Positions 1-9,037 of a DNA stretch of 64,000 nucleotides are shown piece by piece (position 1 is the stretch's first letter; every line of letters starts with the position of its first letter). The DNA lies in NCBI RefSeq assembly GCF_002163875.1, contig NZ_CP019333.1:1-64000 (forward strand), in the 5' to 3' direction. Under the pieces are notes generated by a model. It did not search any database, was not told where the DNA came from, and saw only the letters and a list, made by a program, of their open reading frames with translations. The position numbers and the translations under genes are program-made. The DNA is from Gilvibacter sp. SZ-19. GTDB lineage: Bacteria; Bacteroidota; Bacteroidia; Flavobacteriales; Flavobacteriaceae.

Positions 1-335
1 CCGTTTTTCTTTAAACCAAACCAAAATCAAAAAAAATTAGAAGTTTTTTTTCAACACTTTCTAACGCCTTGATTTGTTACGATTTAGAAATTTTCGGGTT
101 AGGGAGTGTAGCGAAAATCCCACAGGTACACCAAAGGTGAACCGAGGAATTGCAGCGTAACGCCCGACCGCAAAACGGCTGCTACAGGCTGCAAGCCCAG
201 TAGTAGCGTGGCGCGGTAACCCCATAATACATTTAAGAACGATAATCGCACAATGCCAGGTACGGCTAGAGGCGAAATACTAAGATACAACCTCTCTGGA
301 GATTGGCAAAATAAAATTTGTGGAGTTATTAACAA
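1..335. other. Non-genic stretch with structured GC-rich block
   Basis: No convincing gene is seen. Bases 1-95 are AT-rich. Bases about 100-260 are clearly richer in G and C and hold several short stems: GGTACACC/GGTGAACC (125-132 with 136-143, one mismatch) around an AAA loop, and a nested hairpin at 178-207 with outer arms GCTGCTAC/GTAGTAGC and inner arms GGCT/AGCC. A minus-strand open frame of 78 codons (335 to 99) has no recognisable domain and is probably chance. I could not match the block to tmRNA, RNase P RNA, SRP RNA or a known riboswitch. It may be a dispersed intergenic repeat or an unrecognised RNA. Confidence 0.3.
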
Positions 336-1028
336 CTATTGGTTGTCCCAATGATCGGTAAGATCCAGAAAATCAATGTCGAAGGCAGGCTTTTGACGCT
401 CTAGCAGATTGGCTTGGAAAGATCGCTCTAAGATATCCTCGATCAGATAGTCCTCTTTGACCTCAAAAGGTTTGTATTCTTCTTTGAGCGAAATGTCGAA
501 CATGCTTGCGGTGGTATTGTACCAAAAGGCACGCCAACCGGTACGGAGTTCTTTGACCAGATCAAAAGCCGTGCGGCCGGTTTGTCTGTAAATGAGTTTG
601 ACCAAGATCTGCCCTTCGGTGCGGGTGAGCTTTTTGAGGCGATCTGAGAACTCCCCTTCAATATATTTCTGAATGCGCTTGGTGTATTTCTTGCGCTGGC
701 TCTTGTCTTCTATACTGTCTAGGCGCTGTTGCAAAGAGGTCAAACGTTCGGAGGCAAGCTTGGCATAGGGATACACTTTGCGGGTTTTACGTCTGAGGAT
801 CAAATAGCGTCTGCGATCTTCTTTAGAATTGAACTCGAGCTTATTGAGCAGCACTACCTCATCAAGATCTATGAACTCTCTGGGTATGGTGTCTCCTTCT
901 ACAAAATAGAAGAAGCGTTCGGTGCTATCTATTTCTATGGTAGCGTTTTCCCGCTCATCTTGCGCCTGAGTATTAGCACTGTAAGCCAATAGAGCAATAC
1001 ATATATATAGGAGTAGGTTCTTTTTCAT
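336..1028 (-). CDS. DUF4294 family protein, exported
   Basis: A 230-residue protein of the DUF4294 type found across Flavobacteriia; its function is unknown. The N-terminus (MKKNLLLYIC...) is a signal peptide with likely cleavage after the AQA near residue 23. The mature part is rich in Lys, Arg and Glu, with a helical block near residues 75-130 (RRRYLILRRKTRKVYPYAKL) and the family-like stretch RTGWRAFWYNTTASMF further on. An upstream in-frame start would add 15 residues in front of the signal peptide; I chose the ATG at 1028 because it puts the signal peptide at the N-terminus. It is divergent from the M42 peptidase gene and shares a 99-bp gap with it. Confidence 0.75.
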   Translation of the reverse strand: MKKNLLLYICIALLAYSANTQAQDERENATIEIDSTERFFYFVEGDTIPREFIDLDEVVLLNKLEFNSKEDRRRYLILRRKTRKVYPYAKLASERLTSLQQRLDSIEDKSQRKKYTKRIQKYIEGEFSDRLKKLTRTEGQILVKLIYRQTGRTAFDLVKELRTGWRAFWYNTTASMFDISLKEEYKPFEVKEDYLIEDILERSFQANLLERQKPAFDIDFLDLTDHWDNQ

Positions 1029-1097
1029 TAATGGGTATGCTGCTAAAACCATTCCAAAATTAATAAAAGCCACTCCAATAGGCCTAGTATAAATTCG

Positions 1098-1105
1098 TAA
1101 ATTTG
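1098..1105 (+). promoter_or_regulatory. Candidate -7 promoter element, M42 peptidase gene
   Basis: TAAATTTG at 1098-1105 fits the Bacteroidota -7 consensus TAnnTTTG and lies 22 bp before the ATG at 1128. No clear TTTG-type -33 element is seen at the expected spacing, so the call is tentative. Confidence 0.35.
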
Positions 1106-1127
1106 AGTTCTTAAATTTTAACCCACC

Positions 1128-2213
1128 ATGGCAAAATCCATATTAAACAAAAAATCTATGGCCTTTTTGGAGGCCTACCTCAATAATGCCGCCCCCACAG
1201 GTTACGAGTGGGACGGACAAAAACTCTGGATGGAGTACCTAAAGCCTTACGTTGATACCTTTATTACCGACACTTACGGATCTGCCGTTGGAGTGATCAA
1301 TCCTGACGCTCCCTATAAGGTTGTTATTGAAGGGCATGCTGATGAGATCTCCTGGTATGTTAATTATATTACAGACAACGGTTTATTGTACGTGATACGC
1401 AATGGAGGAAGCGACCACCAGATAGCGCCTTCTAAGGTAGTGAACATCCATACTAAAAAAGGAATTGTAAAGGGTGTATTTGGTTGGCCTGCTATACACA
1501 CGCGCAATCGCGCTAAAGAAGAAGCGCCGAAACCGGAGAACATCTTTATCGACATTGGAGCCAAAGACAAAAAGGAAGTGGAAAAGATGGGTGTACACGT
1601 TGGTTGTGTGATCACCTACCCGGATGAGTTCCATGTATTGAATAAGGACAAATTTGTTTGCCGTGCTTTAGACAACCGCATGGGTGGTTTTATGGTGGCC
1701 GAGGTTGCCCGTCTTATTAAAGAGAACAAGAAGAAATTGCCTTTTGGACTCTATGTGACCAATTCGGTTCAGGAAGAGATAGGTTTGCGCGGAGCACAAA
1801 TGATCGCCGAGCGTATTCAACCAAATGCAGCCATTGTGACCGATGTGACTCACGACACCACTACCCCAATGATCGATAAGAAAAAGCAAGGACATCAAAA
1901 GATCGGTGAAGGTCCCGTGATCGCTTATGCTCCGGCTGTACAGCAAAAATTGCGCGACTTGATCATAGAAGCTGCAGAAGAAAATGACATCCCGTTCCAA
2001 CGATCTGCCTTGTCTAGAGCCACAGGTACAGACACCGACGCCTTTGCCTATAGCAATAGCGGGGTTGCCTCTGCCCTTATCTCTTTACCACTGCGCTATA
2101 TGCACACCACGGTTGAGATGGTACACCGAGAAGATGTGGAAAATGTCATTAAACTAATTTATGAATCTGTACTTAAGATCAAAGATGGCGAGAGCTTCAG
2201 CTATTTTGATTAA
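1128..2213 (+). CDS. M42 family metallopeptidase (aminopeptidase)
   Basis: A 361-residue cytosolic metallo-aminopeptidase of family M42 (the FrvX/YsdC/glutamyl aminopeptidase type, often mis-annotated as endoglucanase). Such enzymes remove N-terminal residues from peptides and form large tetrahedral dodecamers. Visible motifs: EGHADEISW with the metal-binding His at about residue 70 and catalytic Asp 72, RALDNRMGG with the bridging-metal Asp near 184, NSVQEEIGLRG with the catalytic Glu pair near 217, TDVTHDTTTP with another metal Asp, and a C-terminal MHTTVEMVHREDV supplying a His ligand. Length is normal for the family. The gene stands alone, with a terminator directly behind it. Confidence 0.9.
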   Translation: MAKSILNKKSMAFLEAYLNNAAPTGYEWDGQKLWMEYLKPYVDTFITDTYGSAVGVINPDAPYKVVIEGHADEISWYVNYITDNGLLYVIRNGGSDHQIAPSKVVNIHTKKGIVKGVFGWPAIHTRNRAKEEAPKPENIFIDIGAKDKKEVEKMGVHVGCVITYPDEFHVLNKDKFVCRALDNRMGGFMVAEVARLIKENKKKLPFGLYVTNSVQEEIGLRGAQMIAERIQPNAAIVTDVTHDTTTPMIDKKKQGHQKIGEGPVIAYAPAVQQKLRDLIIEAAEENDIPFQRSALSRATGTDTDAFAYSNSGVASALISLPLRYMHTTVEMVHREDVENVIKLIYESVLKIKDGESFSYFD

Positions 2214-2237
2214 TGAATTTATGAATCTGTAATATTG

Positions 2238-2268
2238 AAAAACCCGGGCTAAGTTCCCGGGTTTTTTA
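2238..2268 (+). terminator. Rho-independent terminator after M42 peptidase gene
   Basis: AACCCGGG (2241-2248) and CCCGGGTT (2256-2263) form a perfect 8-bp stem with a 7-nt loop, followed by a T run, 25 bp after the stop codon. Confidence 0.85.
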
Positions 2269-2379
2269 TTGTATATAACCTATTCATAAATTGTTGATTA
2301 TCGAATTGTAAAGTGCTTGTGTAAAGGGAGCGCATCTAGTACATTTACAACATAAAACTTATCCCTAAATATTTATTAC

Positions 2380-3783
2380 ATGAAAAATCTGCTTTTTTTA
2401 CTTGCCTGTACTCTGGTGTTGACCTCGTGTAGCCAGGATACGGAAGATTTAACCAACCAAACCGACCCCGCTGTCGATCTCAAAATCTTTGACGACACTA
2501 ATTTTGGTGTATATGAAGGTGTATTCTCAACTGCAAAAGGCGATAAACGAGCCACAGTTACAGTAAAAATAACATCGGAAGATGTTGCTATGGCTACCTT
2601 ATACTTTAGCGATGGTTCCACCACGGTAGCAAGAAGTAAATCTCCTATAATTAAAGGAGAAGCAATTGATAACGTAATTTTCGAAGGAAAAGAAGTTAGC
2701 TTCCAGTTTTCAGCCGATGCTGACGGTGGTAACTCTAAGGCGACGAACGTTGTTTATTTAAAGGAAACTGCCGATATCATCACGGCAAAATCGACAAGCC
2801 GAGCGCCAGTTACCTCATTAACAGGGACCTATATTTGCAACACTTGTGAAAACCCTAATCCAAGAACCTTTAACGTTTTGATTTCTGGTGACGGAACAGG
2901 AGATCAAACCTATACCGCTCAAACCAGCTTCAACGGAAATACCTTTAACGGAAATGGTGCCCAGAGTGGATGCAGCACAGCTGGAAACTTTGATTACTGC
3001 GATATTAATGACACTGGAGCCATTGCTGTTGGTGCTGGAACTGTAAATTGGAGCGGAACTGTTATTTACGGAAACGGCCTTACTAATTGTGGTCAGTTAA
3101 TTGGTCAGTGGTATTTTACAGGCAGTGCTAATGACAAGTCTGGAATTTTTGCTACAGATCAAAGATGTACTGCGATCTTAGCTGTTGAAGATTTCGAAGA
3201 TAGCACAGTGGCCTATACCACCAGCGTTCCTGAATTTACTGACGGAGGCACCGACTTCTTTTTACGTACTAACGGATCTGATATTAGTGGTGCATATGTG
3301 GTGGACAATATTGTAGAAAACTCCTACTTTGCTGCTCAAGACATTGATGGTGAAGGAGCAACGCTACCTGTATATTTAGAATTCACTGATATTACATTAG
3401 TTACCGGTAATGAGCAGTTGTTTGTAGACCTACTTTTGGCAGAAGATGACGATGCGGCAAATCAGGATTGGGATGACTCGGACAATGTGATTGTGCAATA
3501 CAGTTTTGACAATACAACTTGGACTAATATTCTTGCTATCGAAGGCGAACTTGGAGCTTCTTCTTTTAGCAATACTCCACGAGTAGATACGAACGGAGAC
3601 GGATTTGGTGACGGAAAAGAAGTGACTAATGTTTTCGACAATTTTGTGGGTACATTCCAGAATAATGCGACGACTAATCCTACTGCTTCTGGAACTGTTA
3701 GTATTAGAATTCAATTCCAATTGAATTCTGGTGATGAAGATATTGCAATAGATAACTTTTATCTTCTAGAAGAAGTTAACTAG
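2380..3783 (+). CDS. Predicted surface lipoprotein with jellyroll-like C-terminal domain
   Basis: A 467-residue protein of unknown function. The N-terminus is a lipoprotein signal (MKNLLFLLACTLVLTSCSQD) with the lipobox Cys at residue 17. Residues about 30-260 are Ser/Thr/Asn-rich beta sequence. From about residue 265 (ILAVEDFEDSTVAYTT) to the end it resembles the secreted beta-sandwich domains found behind flavobacterial nucleases and adhesins, ending in a DNFYLLEEVN strand. A DTNGDGFGDG stretch near residue 405 looks like a calcium-binding Asp-rich loop. It has its own terminator downstream and stands alone. Adhesion or substrate binding is only a guess. Confidence 0.65.
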   Translation: MKNLLFLLACTLVLTSCSQDTEDLTNQTDPAVDLKIFDDTNFGVYEGVFSTAKGDKRATVTVKITSEDVAMATLYFSDGSTTVARSKSPIIKGEAIDNVIFEGKEVSFQFSADADGGNSKATNVVYLKETADIITAKSTSRAPVTSLTGTYICNTCENPNPRTFNVLISGDGTGDQTYTAQTSFNGNTFNGNGAQSGCSTAGNFDYCDINDTGAIAVGAGTVNWSGTVIYGNGLTNCGQLIGQWYFTGSANDKSGIFATDQRCTAILAVEDFEDSTVAYTTSVPEFTDGGTDFFLRTNGSDISGAYVVDNIVENSYFAAQDIDGEGATLPVYLEFTDITLVTGNEQLFVDLLLAEDDDAANQDWDDSDNVIVQYSFDNTTWTNILAIEGELGASSFSNTPRVDTNGDGFGDGKEVTNVFDNFVGTFQNNATTNPTASGTVSIRIQFQLNSGDEDIAIDNFYLLEEVN

Positions 3784-3806
3784 TAACTCTCGTTACAGAC
3801 ATAAAA

Positions 3807-3834
3807 GAACCGGGCTTAACGTCCGGTTTTTTAT
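3807..3834 (+). terminator. Rho-independent terminator after lipoprotein gene
   Basis: AACCGGGC (3809-3816) pairs with GTCCGGTT (3821-3828) with one G-T wobble around a short loop and is followed by a T run. Confidence 0.8.
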
Positions 3835-3879
3835 TAATCCTATTTTAGTAAAAAGGGCTTTTCCCTCTTTATTTAAGGA

Positions 3880-3910
3880 TTAGTCTCGGGCCTCATTTTT
3901 TTTATCTTTG
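3880..3910 (+). promoter_or_regulatory. Candidate promoter of the MBOAT gene
   Basis: TATCTTTG at 3903-3910 is an exact match to the Bacteroidota -7 consensus TAnnTTTG. TTAG at 3880-3883 lies 19 bp upstream, the expected distance for the -33 element (consensus TTTG, one mismatch). The TTG start codon is at 3930, giving a short leader. Confidence 0.5.
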
Positions 3911-3929
3911 CCTTAAATTGTAGTAGCCC

Positions 3930-5360
3930 TTGCTATTTAATTCATTCAGTTTTGGTCTGTTTCTTCCCATCGCCTTTTTGGTGTATTGGGCGGTAGGTAG
4001 GCAGCACATAAAGCGTCAGAATCTTGTCCTCTTAGTTGCCAGTTATATTTTTTACGGCATGTGGGATTGGCGTTTTCTCTCGCTGATCTTTGCTAGCTCC
4101 TTGGTAGACTTTTACGTTGGGATCTACCTCCCGAAGGCTAAAGATCAATTCCGCAAGAACAGCATCTTGGCCTTTAGTGTGCTCTGGAATCTAGGAGTGC
4201 TTTTTCTCTTTAAATATTACAACTTCTTCATTGCAGGCTTTTCGGAGCTCTTCGCCTTGAACACAGAAGACTACGTATTTAGCTCTTTGCGTGTTATCTT
4301 ACCTGTTGGACTAAGCTTTTATACCTTTCAGACCTTGAGTTACAGTATAGATGTGTACCGCGGGCGTTTTAAGCCCAGCACCAACCTACTTAACTTTTTG
4401 TGCTTTGTTAGCTTTTTTCCGCAATTGGTAGCAGGACCTATAGAGCGTGCGCGCAATCTCTTGCCACAGTTCGACAAGGAGCGCAAGTTCGATCTGGAAT
4501 TGGCCAAAGACGGGCTGCGTCAGATACTCTGGGGATTGTTTAAAAAGGTCGTCGTGGCAGATAATGCCGCTGTGGTGGTCAATACCATCTATGCCAGTCC
4601 TGAAGATCACGGGAGTTTATCGTTGCTTTATGCCTCTGCCCTGTTCTTTTTCCAGATATACTGCGATTTTGCCGGCTATTCCGACATTGCCATTGGAACG
4701 GCCAGGTTGTTCGGTTTTAGGCTGAGCAAGAACTTCAACATTCCGTATTTGTCACGTTCGGTTGCAGAGTTTTGGCAACGCTGGCACATTACACTGACCA
4801 AATGGTTTACAGACTATGTTTACGGGCCGCTTGCAAAGAACAGCAAGAATTATGTGGTTCGCACTGGGGCGCTCTTTGTGTCTATGGGACTCATTGGACT
4901 ATGGCATGGTGCAAATTGGACCTTTATTGTCTTTGGATTGTTCCAAGCCTTAACCATTTCTATTGAGCGCATTCCAGTTAAAATTAAGGGCAAGGTGGTC
5001 AATATCAATTACTATCTCACCAAAATGCCTTTAGGGCTAACGGTGATCTACAGCTTTGCGCTGATCATGACCTCTTGTATCTTTTTTAGAGCTGAAAATC
5101 TCGACACCGCCTTTTATATCATCGGGCGTATTTTGCAGGGAGTTCCCTCAGAGCCCTTTTCCTTTGAGATCGGTTATCGGGTGCTCTTTATTCCACTGCT
5201 GATCTTAATGGAATACTTTACAAGAAATCAAGACCATCCGTTTGTAAAGCTAGAAGCCAAAACCGGGCGAGTAGCTCGATGGGCAGTATACTATCTGTTT
5301 ATATTTTTTATATTACGCTATGCCGGACCAAAAGAAGAGTTCATATACTTCCAATTTTAG
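3930..5360 (+). CDS. MBOAT family O-acyltransferase (AlgI-like)
   Basis: A 476-residue polytopic inner-membrane protein of the MBOAT family, close to the AlgI/PatA/DltB type that passes acyl groups (usually acetyl) across the membrane to modify cell-surface glycans. Visible family features: the N-terminus MLFNSFSFGLFLPIAFLVYW, GMWDWRFLSLIF, the PVGLSFYTFQTLSYSIDVYRG block, and the conserved RWHITLTKWFTDYVY plus GLWHGANWTFIVFG with the catalytic His. Translation starts at a TTG, which matches the usual family N-terminus. It overlaps the following SGNH gene by 41 bp, so the two are translationally linked and probably act together. The acyl acceptor is unknown. Confidence 0.9.
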   Translation: MLFNSFSFGLFLPIAFLVYWAVGRQHIKRQNLVLLVASYIFYGMWDWRFLSLIFASSLVDFYVGIYLPKAKDQFRKNSILAFSVLWNLGVLFLFKYYNFFIAGFSELFALNTEDYVFSSLRVILPVGLSFYTFQTLSYSIDVYRGRFKPSTNLLNFLCFVSFFPQLVAGPIERARNLLPQFDKERKFDLELAKDGLRQILWGLFKKVVVADNAAVVVNTIYASPEDHGSLSLLYASALFFFQIYCDFAGYSDIAIGTARLFGFRLSKNFNIPYLSRSVAEFWQRWHITLTKWFTDYVYGPLAKNSKNYVVRTGALFVSMGLIGLWHGANWTFIVFGLFQALTISIERIPVKIKGKVVNINYYLTKMPLGLTVIYSFALIMTSCIFFRAENLDTAFYIIGRILQGVPSEPFSFEIGYRVLFIPLLILMEYFTRNQDHPFVKLEAKTGRVARWAVYYLFIFFILRYAGPKEEFIYFQF

Positions 5361-6291
5361 CCCTGTACAACTGCGGTTTCTAAAACGGCTAGCACTTTTT
5401 TTAACCCCAGTAGTGCTTATAGCCATAGCTTTGGAACTGCTGGTTGGCACTATCCCGAGCACTTATAGTTTTGTTGGCCAACAATTGGAAAGTGAAAGCG
5501 ATAAAATTGAGGTGGCGGTCTTTGGGTCGTCTCAGATAAAGAACAGCGTGAATCCGGAGTACATTGAAAAGAAAACCCTCAACATAAGTTCTAGCGCACA
5601 ACATCACAACTCAGATTTTCTGCTTTTAAAAGGCTTGGTAGAAAGGCTCCCTGCTTTAAAGACTGTAGTGTTCGAAGTCTCATACGGCCATTTTGAGATC
5701 CCTCATAACACCAAGTACTATTGGAAAAAACCCGTTTTTCTGAAATACTATGGTATAAATACTTTTGAGCGCGCTGTATACCCCACAGACAGCCTTTTGT
5801 ATATGTCTCACCCTGGATTTTTTACCACCCAACTCTTTGATAAGTTTGTTCGCGACAGTATGCCTGCTTTTAATCGCTTCGGATTCGATACAGGCAATTA
5901 CGACGGACGCTTTAAACGCTTGGGATTCGATCTGGATTCAATTATGAAAGATCCAATAAACATCAGCAGAAGAGAATCCGCAGTAATCCTCAAATACAAT
6001 ACTGCTTATTTTAAGGAGATGTTGGAATTTTGTCACCAACGAGATCTAGAGGTAGTGATCATTTCGCCTCCTACCTTTACTAACTACAACAACAAACGTG
6101 ATGCAGCTGTGCTGCGCAGACGCGATAGTGTCTTAGCGCTATTCCAAGCGCAATATCCGAACTTAAAGCTTCTGATTGCCGAAACCGACTCGCGTTATAA
6201 GGTTACCGATTTTAGAAACGGCAATCACCTCAATCCTGATGGGGCAGAGAAATTCAGCAAACAACTCGACAGTTTGCTCAAGGCCAATTAA
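5320..6291 (+). CDS. SGNH-hydrolase-like partner of the MBOAT acyltransferase
   Basis: A 323-residue membrane-anchored protein with one N-terminal transmembrane helix (about residues 27-45). AVFGSSQIKNSVNP near residue 65 looks like SGNH block I and carries the likely nucleophile Ser; NGNHLNPDGAEKFS near residue 303 carries an Asn/His pair like the C-terminal catalytic block. Such proteins (AlgJ/AlgX, PatB, DltD types) work outside the membrane with an MBOAT protein to place acyl groups on a surface polymer. The start overlaps the MBOAT gene by 41 bp, supporting a two-protein system. It converges on and overlaps by 4 bp the symporter gene. Substrate unknown. Confidence 0.75.
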   Translation: MPDQKKSSYTSNFSPVQLRFLKRLALFLTPVVLIAIALELLVGTIPSTYSFVGQQLESESDKIEVAVFGSSQIKNSVNPEYIEKKTLNISSSAQHHNSDFLLLKGLVERLPALKTVVFEVSYGHFEIPHNTKYYWKKPVFLKYYGINTFERAVYPTDSLLYMSHPGFFTTQLFDKFVRDSMPAFNRFGFDTGNYDGRFKRLGFDLDSIMKDPINISRRESAVILKYNTAYFKEMLEFCHQRDLEVVIISPPTFTNYNNKRDAAVLRRRDSVLALFQAQYPNLKLLIAETDSRYKVTDFRNGNHLNPDGAEKFSKQLDSLLKAN

Positions 6292-7658
6292 GATTTCAAT
6301 TGCTGAAAATACCTACGGGCTTCTTTAAGCACCCTTGGCGCCATAATTAGCGTTGCCAGCATAGTCGGTATGGCCATCAACGCGAAAACACCATCTATCA
6401 AGTTGATCATTAAACTCAGCGAGGTAGTTGCGCCTAGAATAATACTTCCTATGTAGAAGATATTGTAATACTTTTTATTATGAGCTCCGAAGAGATAACT
6501 CATACACTTACTGCCGTAGTAGGAATACGAGAACAAAGAAGATATGCTAAATACCGCTATACAAATTAGCAACACATAGCTTCCTATACCTGGCAAACTA
6601 GACTCAAAGGCCGAGGCTGTAAGCGATACTCCGTTAGCATCTGTGGTTTCCCAAACTCCGGTGACCAAAATAGCGAGCGCTGTTAGCGTACAAACAATAA
6701 GCGTATCTATAGCTGGCCCTAACATAGCAACGAGTCCTTCTCGAGTTGGCTCGCTGGTCTTTGCTGCTCCGTGGGCCATAGGCGCTGTACCTATACCGGC
6801 TTCGTTAGAAAAGGCACCGCGTCTTATCCCCAAAAGGATAAGCCCTCCGACCAAACCTCCAAATAGCGGTTCGCCAGAATAGAGTTCGGCACTAAAGGCG
6901 TCTGTAATTATAAGGCTCAAATACTTGGGAACCTGATCGAAATTCACTCCTAAGATGTAAAGCACGGCTACAAAGTACAGCAGCACCATTGACGGAACCA
7001 ATTTTGCAGCCGTTTTACTTATTCGCGACAGCTGCCCAACTATAACCACAGTGGTAATACCTACCAGAATAAGGCCTATGATAAGGTTGGATTGTAAACC
7101 AACCTCGATATTGTTAGGCACCAAAAGAATATCGTTGATGGCCTGCGTAAGCTGATTCACATTAAAGACAGGTAAGGCTCCTATCATTCCGGCCATACTA
7201 AAGAAAACGGCCAGAAACTTCCATTTTTTACCCAAGCCTTCCTCTATAAAATACATAGGGCCACCTTGCACCTCTCCTGCACTGTCCTTACCGCGGTAAA
7301 GAATCGCTAAAGATGCGGTAAAGAACTTGGTAGACATACCCACCACGGCAGAGACCCACATCCAAAAAACAGCTCCGGGGCCACCCAGAGCAATGGCAAC
7401 TGCTACTCCGGCTATATTTCCCATCCCCACGGTAGCCGAAAGCGCAGTGGTAAGGGCTTCGAAATGATTGATCTGCCCAGGATCGTTTGGATCGTCGTAC
7501 TTTCCGCGGAGTACATTGATGGCATGACCTAAATATCTAAAAGGAAGAAATCGCGAACGGATCAATAAATACAATCCGCCTCCAATAAGTAATATTAACA
7601 GCGGTAAACCCCAGACAAATGAGGCAAAATCGGCAACGATCTTATCGAGAACTTCCAT
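6288..7658 (-). CDS. Alanine/glycine:cation symporter family protein
   Basis: A 456-residue inner-membrane transporter of the AGCS family (sodium:alanine symporters), importing alanine or glycine with Na+ or H+. Family motifs seen: ALTTALSATVGMGNIAGVAVAIALGGPGA near residue 70 and on, VQGGPMYFIEEGLG near 130, and RRGAFSNEAGIGTAPMAHGAA near 280. About ten or eleven hydrophobic segments. It is transcribed away from the lipid A deacylase-like gene and its 3' end overlaps the SGNH gene by 4 bp. No frame damage is seen. Confidence 0.93.
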   Translation of the reverse strand: MEVLDKIVADFASFVWGLPLLILLIGGGLYLLIRSRFLPFRYLGHAINVLRGKYDDPNDPGQINHFEALTTALSATVGMGNIAGVAVAIALGGPGAVFWMWVSAVVGMSTKFFTASLAILYRGKDSAGEVQGGPMYFIEEGLGKKWKFLAVFFSMAGMIGALPVFNVNQLTQAINDILLVPNNIEVGLQSNLIIGLILVGITTVVIVGQLSRISKTAAKLVPSMVLLYFVAVLYILGVNFDQVPKYLSLIITDAFSAELYSGEPLFGGLVGGLILLGIRRGAFSNEAGIGTAPMAHGAAKTSEPTREGLVAMLGPAIDTLIVCTLTALAILVTGVWETTDANGVSLTASAFESSLPGIGSYVLLICIAVFSISSLFSYSYYGSKCMSYLFGAHNKKYYNIFYIGSIILGATTSLSLMINLIDGVFALMAIPTMLATLIMAPRVLKEARRYFQQLKS

Positions 7659-7764
7659 AGTGTGCAGAACTAATTAATGGCCTAAAATACCATTATTATT
7701 TTTGACCTCGAGCATATTTTGTCAATTGCAAAACTTGCCCTATTTTGACTTCGCTAACTAAGCA

Positions 7765-9036
7765 ATGACTATGAGGCACATAGGGGCTATCCTACTTTTA
7801 TTACTGTTCTCTCTGGCTGTACACGCCCAAGAATCCCAAAACAACTGGCGCACAAACGCTCGCATACTTAACCCAGAATTACTTTTTGGCCAAACCTATG
7901 AGTCTAACAGTAATTTCCCAGATACAGGGCTGCAATATCAAGTGGTAATGAATTTTGGAATGGACAATGCCAACAATCCGCAGCAATGGGCCCAGAGACT
8001 AAAAGCCCCCGTTACTGGTCTTTCAATAGGTTTAACCAACTTTGGTAACCGAGACAGTTTGGGCTTAGCCATTTCGGTGATACCCTACATACATTTCAAT
8101 ATTTTTAAAAAAGAAAAGCTTAGCGCCTTGGTAGGTCTGGGAGGTTCTTATCATACCGAAGGCTTTGACGCGGTCAACAATCCAAACAACCAAGCAACTA
8201 CTACAGACCTCACCTGGGCTTTTAGAACAGCTTTCTACTACCGGTTTTTACAGACCCAAAACAGTGATTGGCGAGTGGGCATTAATTATGCACATCATTC
8301 TAACGGACATACGCGTCTGCTGAATCAGGGTTACAACTCGTTTTTAGCGAGTTTGTCTGTGTCTTTTCACGAAGAGGAATTTGAGGTTTTGCCAGCCGGT
8401 AGCTTACCGGAATATGAAAGCAGTCGACTTAATTATTTTAGCCTGCGCTACGGGCAAGGCTTTAATGTCTTGGCCTTGGCGATCAACGACCAAAGACCAG
8501 TATATACTGTCGCTGGCGAATTTGGACGGGTTTACAACAACACATTTAAATTGGGGCTTGGCTTTGCCTACAGATTGTATCAGCATTATTACGATTACAT
8601 TAGAAACAATGAATCTCTGGTGCAAGACGGGCGCGAATTTGATTATTTTAAAGAAGACCCCTGGCGTTACGGCAGTAATTTTGCCATTACCTTTAATGGA
8701 GAGTTCCTGCTGAATCACATTGGGCTGGACTTGCAACTGGGTCTAAACCTCCACAAACCAGGATATCAAATAGACTGGCGCTTGAACGAAGGCTGGGACA
8801 ACACCCCGCGAGAAGTGCCTGAAACTTGGATGTTGGGAGAGTTCAATTCTAAGTATCAGATAAAAAAACTAATCTCTTCGCGGCTTGGCCTCAAATACTA
8901 TCTAATCGGGAATGAGCAAGCTCCAAAACACAATATATTCTTGGGAGCTCATTTGAGTGCTAATTTGGGGCAGGCAGATTTTACAGAATTCAGCATTGGC
9001 TATGTTTACCAATGGAAACCCAATAAATCCAAATAA
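7765..9036 (+). CDS. Acyloxyacyl hydrolase / PagL-like outer-membrane protein
   Basis: A 423-residue protein with a signal peptide (about residues 1-21, ending VHAQ) and beta-barrel-like alternating sequence. The stretch INYAHHSNGHTRLLNQGYNS near residue 175 matches the HxSN signature of PagL lipid A 3-O-deacylases, whose catalytic His and Ser sit in this motif. PagL removes the 3-position acyl chain from lipid A in the outer membrane. The protein is much longer than classical PagL (about 150-190 residues), as is common in Bacteroidota, so the substrate may differ. It is followed at 1 bp by the DUF1304 gene. Confidence 0.7.
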   Translation: MTMRHIGAILLLLLFSLAVHAQESQNNWRTNARILNPELLFGQTYESNSNFPDTGLQYQVVMNFGMDNANNPQQWAQRLKAPVTGLSIGLTNFGNRDSLGLAISVIPYIHFNIFKKEKLSALVGLGGSYHTEGFDAVNNPNNQATTTDLTWAFRTAFYYRFLQTQNSDWRVGINYAHHSNGHTRLLNQGYNSFLASLSVSFHEEEFEVLPAGSLPEYESSRLNYFSLRYGQGFNVLALAINDQRPVYTVAGEFGRVYNNTFKLGLGFAYRLYQHYYDYIRNNESLVQDGREFDYFKEDPWRYGSNFAITFNGEFLLNHIGLDLQLGLNLHKPGYQIDWRLNEGWDNTPREVPETWMLGEFNSKYQIKKLISSRLGLKYYLIGNEQAPKHNIFLGAHLSANLGQADFTEFSIGYVYQWKPNKSK

Positions 9037-9037
9037 T

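Noticed and set aside
99-335. 78-codon minus-strand open frame as a gene
   Set aside because: No domain, no start context, and it runs through hairpin-rich DNA; more likely chance.
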